46,065 bases of DNA. Origin: Clostridia bacterium (GTDB lineage: Bacteria; Bacillota; Clostridia; Acetivibrionales; JAFADI01). The number at the start of each line of letters is the position of its first letter. Within the stretch, counting starts at the first letter, position 1. A program made the position numbers and the translations under genes. Shown piece by piece: positions 44,069-46,065 of the stretch. The notes below the pieces were generated by a model, which did not search any database, had not been told where the DNA came from, and worked only from the letters and a program-made list of their open reading frames with translations. Location: positions 1 to 46,065 of the forward strand of contig JAOACY010000092.1 in the NCBI GenBank assembly GCA_026417615.1. Direction: 5' to 3'.

Positions 44069-45580
44069 CTATATTTTTGCATCCTTAATGGAATCAAATT
44101 CCTGTTGAATTTCCTTGGACGGCTCTTTGTCAAGAAGGCTTACAACAATAATTGCAAGGGTTGAAAAAAGAAATGCAGGAACCATTTCATACATCGCAAA
44201 AATGCCTCCCAGCTTTGAAACAACTTCCTTCCAGAGTATAACCAGCACTCCGCCGCAAAGCATGCCCGCCAGCGCTCCATTCCTTGTGGTTCTCTTCCAG
44301 AACAACGAGAATAGTATTACAGGTCCGAAGGTCGCGCCAAAGCCTGCCCATGCATATTTAACAAGGCTGAAAATGGAACTGTTCGGATCACGGGCAATAA
44401 ACGCTGCAACTATTGCCACAGTAATAACAGTGAGCCTTCCAACCCACATCATTTCTTTCTCCGAAGCGTTCTTTCGAATCAATCCTTTATAGAAGTTGGT
44501 GGATATAGCAGAGGATGTAACAAGCAGCTGTGAGTCTGCGGTGCTCATGGTGGCCGCAAGTATTCCGGAGAGTATTACACCTGCAATAAGAGACGGAATC
44601 AGATTTGTAGAAAGATATATGAACACCTTTTCAGAATCGCCGCCAACCAATGTGTCCCCAAGATACGCCCTTCCGACGACACCGATAATAACTGCCGCAA
44701 TCAAGGATATTATTACCCAAATCATCGCAATTACTCTCGAGCGTTTAATCTCCTGTGTTGTTTTAATTGCCATAAACCTGACAAGTATATGAGGCATTCC
44801 AAAGTAACCCACACCCCACGCCAAGGCTGATATGATTGAGATTGCGCCAAAGGGCACGGCAGACTTTTTGACAGGATCCATAACAGCAAACCAATCCATA
44901 TAACCATTCAGTCCGCTAAGGTTTGCCCCCACAGCTCCAACTCCGCCTGCCGCAATAGTGCCGGCCATAAGTACGACAATAAGCGAGAAGAACATCAGTA
45001 TCCCTTGTACAAGGTCTGTGGTGCTGGCTGCAAGAAATCCTCCTGTAGCAGTATAGGCAACTATTATTAATGCACTTAGAATCATCATGGGAATATAATC
45101 CAAGCCAAAGATACTGTTAAAAAGCTTCCCGCTGGCAACAAAGCCTGTCGCCGTGTATAATGTAAAAAAAATCAGTATAAAAAGAGCAGAGATGCTCATG
45201 AGAATTTTGCTTTTATCATGAAACCTGTTGCTGAAGAAATCCGGAAGAGTTATTGAGTCGTTAGCCAGCTGGGTATATTTCCTGAGCCTTTCCGCTACAA
45301 ATTTCCAGTTCAGGTATGTACCTGCCGCAAGTCCGATTGCTGTCCATGCCGCTTCACCGAATCCTGTGGCATATGCAAGTCCCGGCAAACCCATCAGAAG
45401 CCATCCGCTCATATCCGATGCTTCGGCACTTATAGCACCAACCCATGGGCCCAGACGCCTTCCCCCAAGAAAGTAATCCGAAGAGTCTTTCGTCTTGTAG
45501 TAAAAAATGATACCGATGGCTACCATTGCAACCATATAAATCAGCATGGAAATTAAGATTTGAATTTTTTGACTGTCCAT
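44069..45580 (-). CDS. putP: Sodium/proline symporter (PutP-type, SSS family)
   Basis: 503 aa, the family length, with about 13 membrane helices. Identifying segments are DSSDYFLGGRRLGPWVGAIS at the end of helix 1, EASDMSGWLLMGLPGLAYATG (helix 2, the sodium/proline site), the helix 5-6 region TATGGFLAASTTDLVQG, and GILAATMSTADSQLLVTSSA in helix 8 with the second sodium-site Ser/Thr. This combination is typical of PutP rather than of pantothenate or sugar members of the family. It imports proline with sodium; in clostridia this supports osmoprotection or Stickland metabolism. GGGGG lies 9 bases before the ATG. Confidence 0.92.
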   Translation of the reverse strand: MDSQKIQILISMLIYMVAMVAIGIIFYYKTKDSSDYFLGGRRLGPWVGAISAEASDMSGWLLMGLPGLAYATGFGEAAWTAIGLAAGTYLNWKFVAERLRKYTQLANDSITLPDFFSNRFHDKSKILMSISALFILIFFTLYTATGFVASGKLFNSIFGLDYIPMMILSALIIVAYTATGGFLAASTTDLVQGILMFFSLIVVLMAGTIAAGGVGAVGANLSGLNGYMDWFAVMDPVKKSAVPFGAISIISALAWGVGYFGMPHILVRFMAIKTTQEIKRSRVIAMIWVIISLIAAVIIGVVGRAYLGDTLVGGDSEKVFIYLSTNLIPSLIAGVILSGILAATMSTADSQLLVTSSAISTNFYKGLIRKNASEKEMMWVGRLTVITVAIVAAFIARDPNSSIFSLVKYAWAGFGATFGPVILFSLFWKRTTRNGALAGMLCGGVLVILWKEVVSKLGGIFAMYEMVPAFLFSTLAIIVVSLLDKEPSKEIQQEFDSIKDAKI

Positions 45581-45670
45581 TATTTTTCCCCCTGTGATAA
45601 AATAAAATCATGAAACATTCTACCATACAATCAGGAGGTTAGACAAGTAAACACACGAAACCAAAAATAA

Positions 45671-45694
45671 AAAGGAGAGCTCTCGCTCTCCTTT
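45671..45694 (-). terminator. Terminator of the zinc-ribbon gene
   Basis: AAAGGAGAG pairs perfectly with CTCTCCTTT around a 6-base loop. On the minus strand it is followed by TTTTTATTTTT, and it lies just past the zinc-ribbon stop. Confidence 0.88.
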
Positions 45695-45700
45695 AAAATC

Positions 45701-45907
45701 TTACCACCTGTTTCCGCCGCCGAAGCTTCTTCCGCCACCGCCGAAGCCGCCTCTGCTGTTGTTCCTCTGTGATTTTCTTGCTTTTCTGCAATCAGGGCAT
45801 CTCTGGGGCTCATTTTCAAAACCCTTTTCCTTGTAAAATGCCTGTTCACCTTCAGTGAATACGAAATCGTTGTTGCAGTCCTTGCAGTTTAAAGTCTTAT
45901 CTGCCAT
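45701..45907 (-). CDS. Small zinc-ribbon protein with Gly/Arg-rich tail
   Basis: 68 aa. A four-cysteine zinc ribbon (CKDC near residue 8 and CPDC near 37) surrounds DFVFTEGEQAFYKEKGF, the pattern of the zf-trcl/probable zinc-ribbon family. A tail of RGGFGGGGRSFGGG follows, reminiscent of RNA-binding RGG tails. Homologues are common in clostridia and often linked to cold-shock-like roles, but the function is unproven. AAGGAGG lies 9 bases before the ATG, an unusually strong site. It has its own promoter and terminator. Confidence 0.9.
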   Translation of the reverse strand: MADKTLNCKDCNNDFVFTEGEQAFYKEKGFENEPQRCPDCRKARKSQRNNSRGGFGGGGRSFGGGNRW

Positions 45908-45937
45908 ATCTATATACCTCCTTAATATTATTTGGAT

Positions 45938-45966
45938 CTTATAATTCCTGACAGTTCACTCCACAA
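45938..45966 (-). promoter_or_regulatory. Predicted promoter of the zinc-ribbon gene
   Basis: On the minus strand TTGTGG (45966-45961), 17 bases, then TATAAG (45943-45938), about 30 bases before the ATG. The remaining 100 bases to the window end contain no supported gene. Confidence 0.55.
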
Positions 45967-46065
45967 CATTAAGGAGGGTTATGTTCAAAGAAATCTCAAT
46001 CCATGTATAAATATAGCCTAGCTATTAAATCATAGCACAAACAATTCTAGAATTCAAGTATTTTT

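Noticed and set aside
45973-46010. AAGGAGG followed by an ATG on the plus strand near the window end
   Set aside because: The frame stops after 9 codons; the ribosome-like string faces away from the zinc-ribbon gene and has no supported product.

Overview
The window looks like chromosomal DNA of a low-GC, spore-forming, anaerobic clostridium, possibly of the cellulolytic Ruminiclostridium/Acetivibrio type. This is inferred from gene content: a spore-coat transglutaminase, HelD, MecA, a VanW/G5 protein, a pyruvate kinase with an extra C-terminal PEP-utilizer domain, a eukaryotic-type NADP isocitrate dehydrogenase, an FMN-riboswitch rib operon and a BirA-type bioB operator. No rRNA, tRNA, CRISPR array or prophage was seen. 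No dockerin or cohesin was recognised.

Layout. 1-3.0 kb (+): the end of a decayed insertion sequence cuts into a sugar ABC permease gene, followed by the second permease and a secreted BNR-repeat protein. 3.0-5.2 kb: a divergent pair, a URO-D-like protein and an AraC regulator. 5.5-9.5 kb: mecA, then a VanW/G5 protein, a PRC-barrel protein and a TPR membrane protein. 9.7-17.0 kb (-): lon, pyk, asnS, icd. 17.4-20.7 kb (+): gdhA and glnA, each behind a TTGCAT-N17 promoter, and a small Cys-rich protein. Icd makes the 2-oxoglutarate that GdhA and GlnA use for ammonium assimilation. 20.7-29.7 kb (-): a COG2509-like flavoprotein, then a signalling block (AMIN/amidase_3, amidohydrolase, three-GAF histidine kinase, LuxR-type regulator, stand-alone receiver, ECF sigma factor) with several translationally coupled junctions. 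30.0-33.7 kb (-): HelD, flanked by two copies of a MITE-like repeat, and a ferredoxin-fused aldo/keto reductase. 34.4-38.1 kb (-): the complete riboflavin operon ribD-ribE-ribBA-ribH with its promoter, FMN riboswitch and terminator. 38.2-39.4 kb (-): bioB with a BirA operator over its promoter, followed by the remains of bioD. 39.5-41.8 kb: a second IS remnant, a hemolysin III-family protein and a DUF445 protein. 41.9-43.6 kb (+): an unknown 321-aa protein overlapping tgl. 43.8-45.9 kb (-): an orphan 51-aa gene, a PutP-type symporter and a zinc-ribbon protein.

The least ordinary parts are: (i) the unknown protein coupled to the spore transglutaminase; (ii) the kinase/regulator/receiver/ECF-sigma array; (iii) a three-copy MITE-like family, one copy of which sits in the lon upstream region; (iv) two related IS ends, one truncating an ABC transporter gene; (v) a decaying bioD behind an apparently regulated bioB. 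No clearly new defence or mobile system was found. Most of the window is housekeeping.
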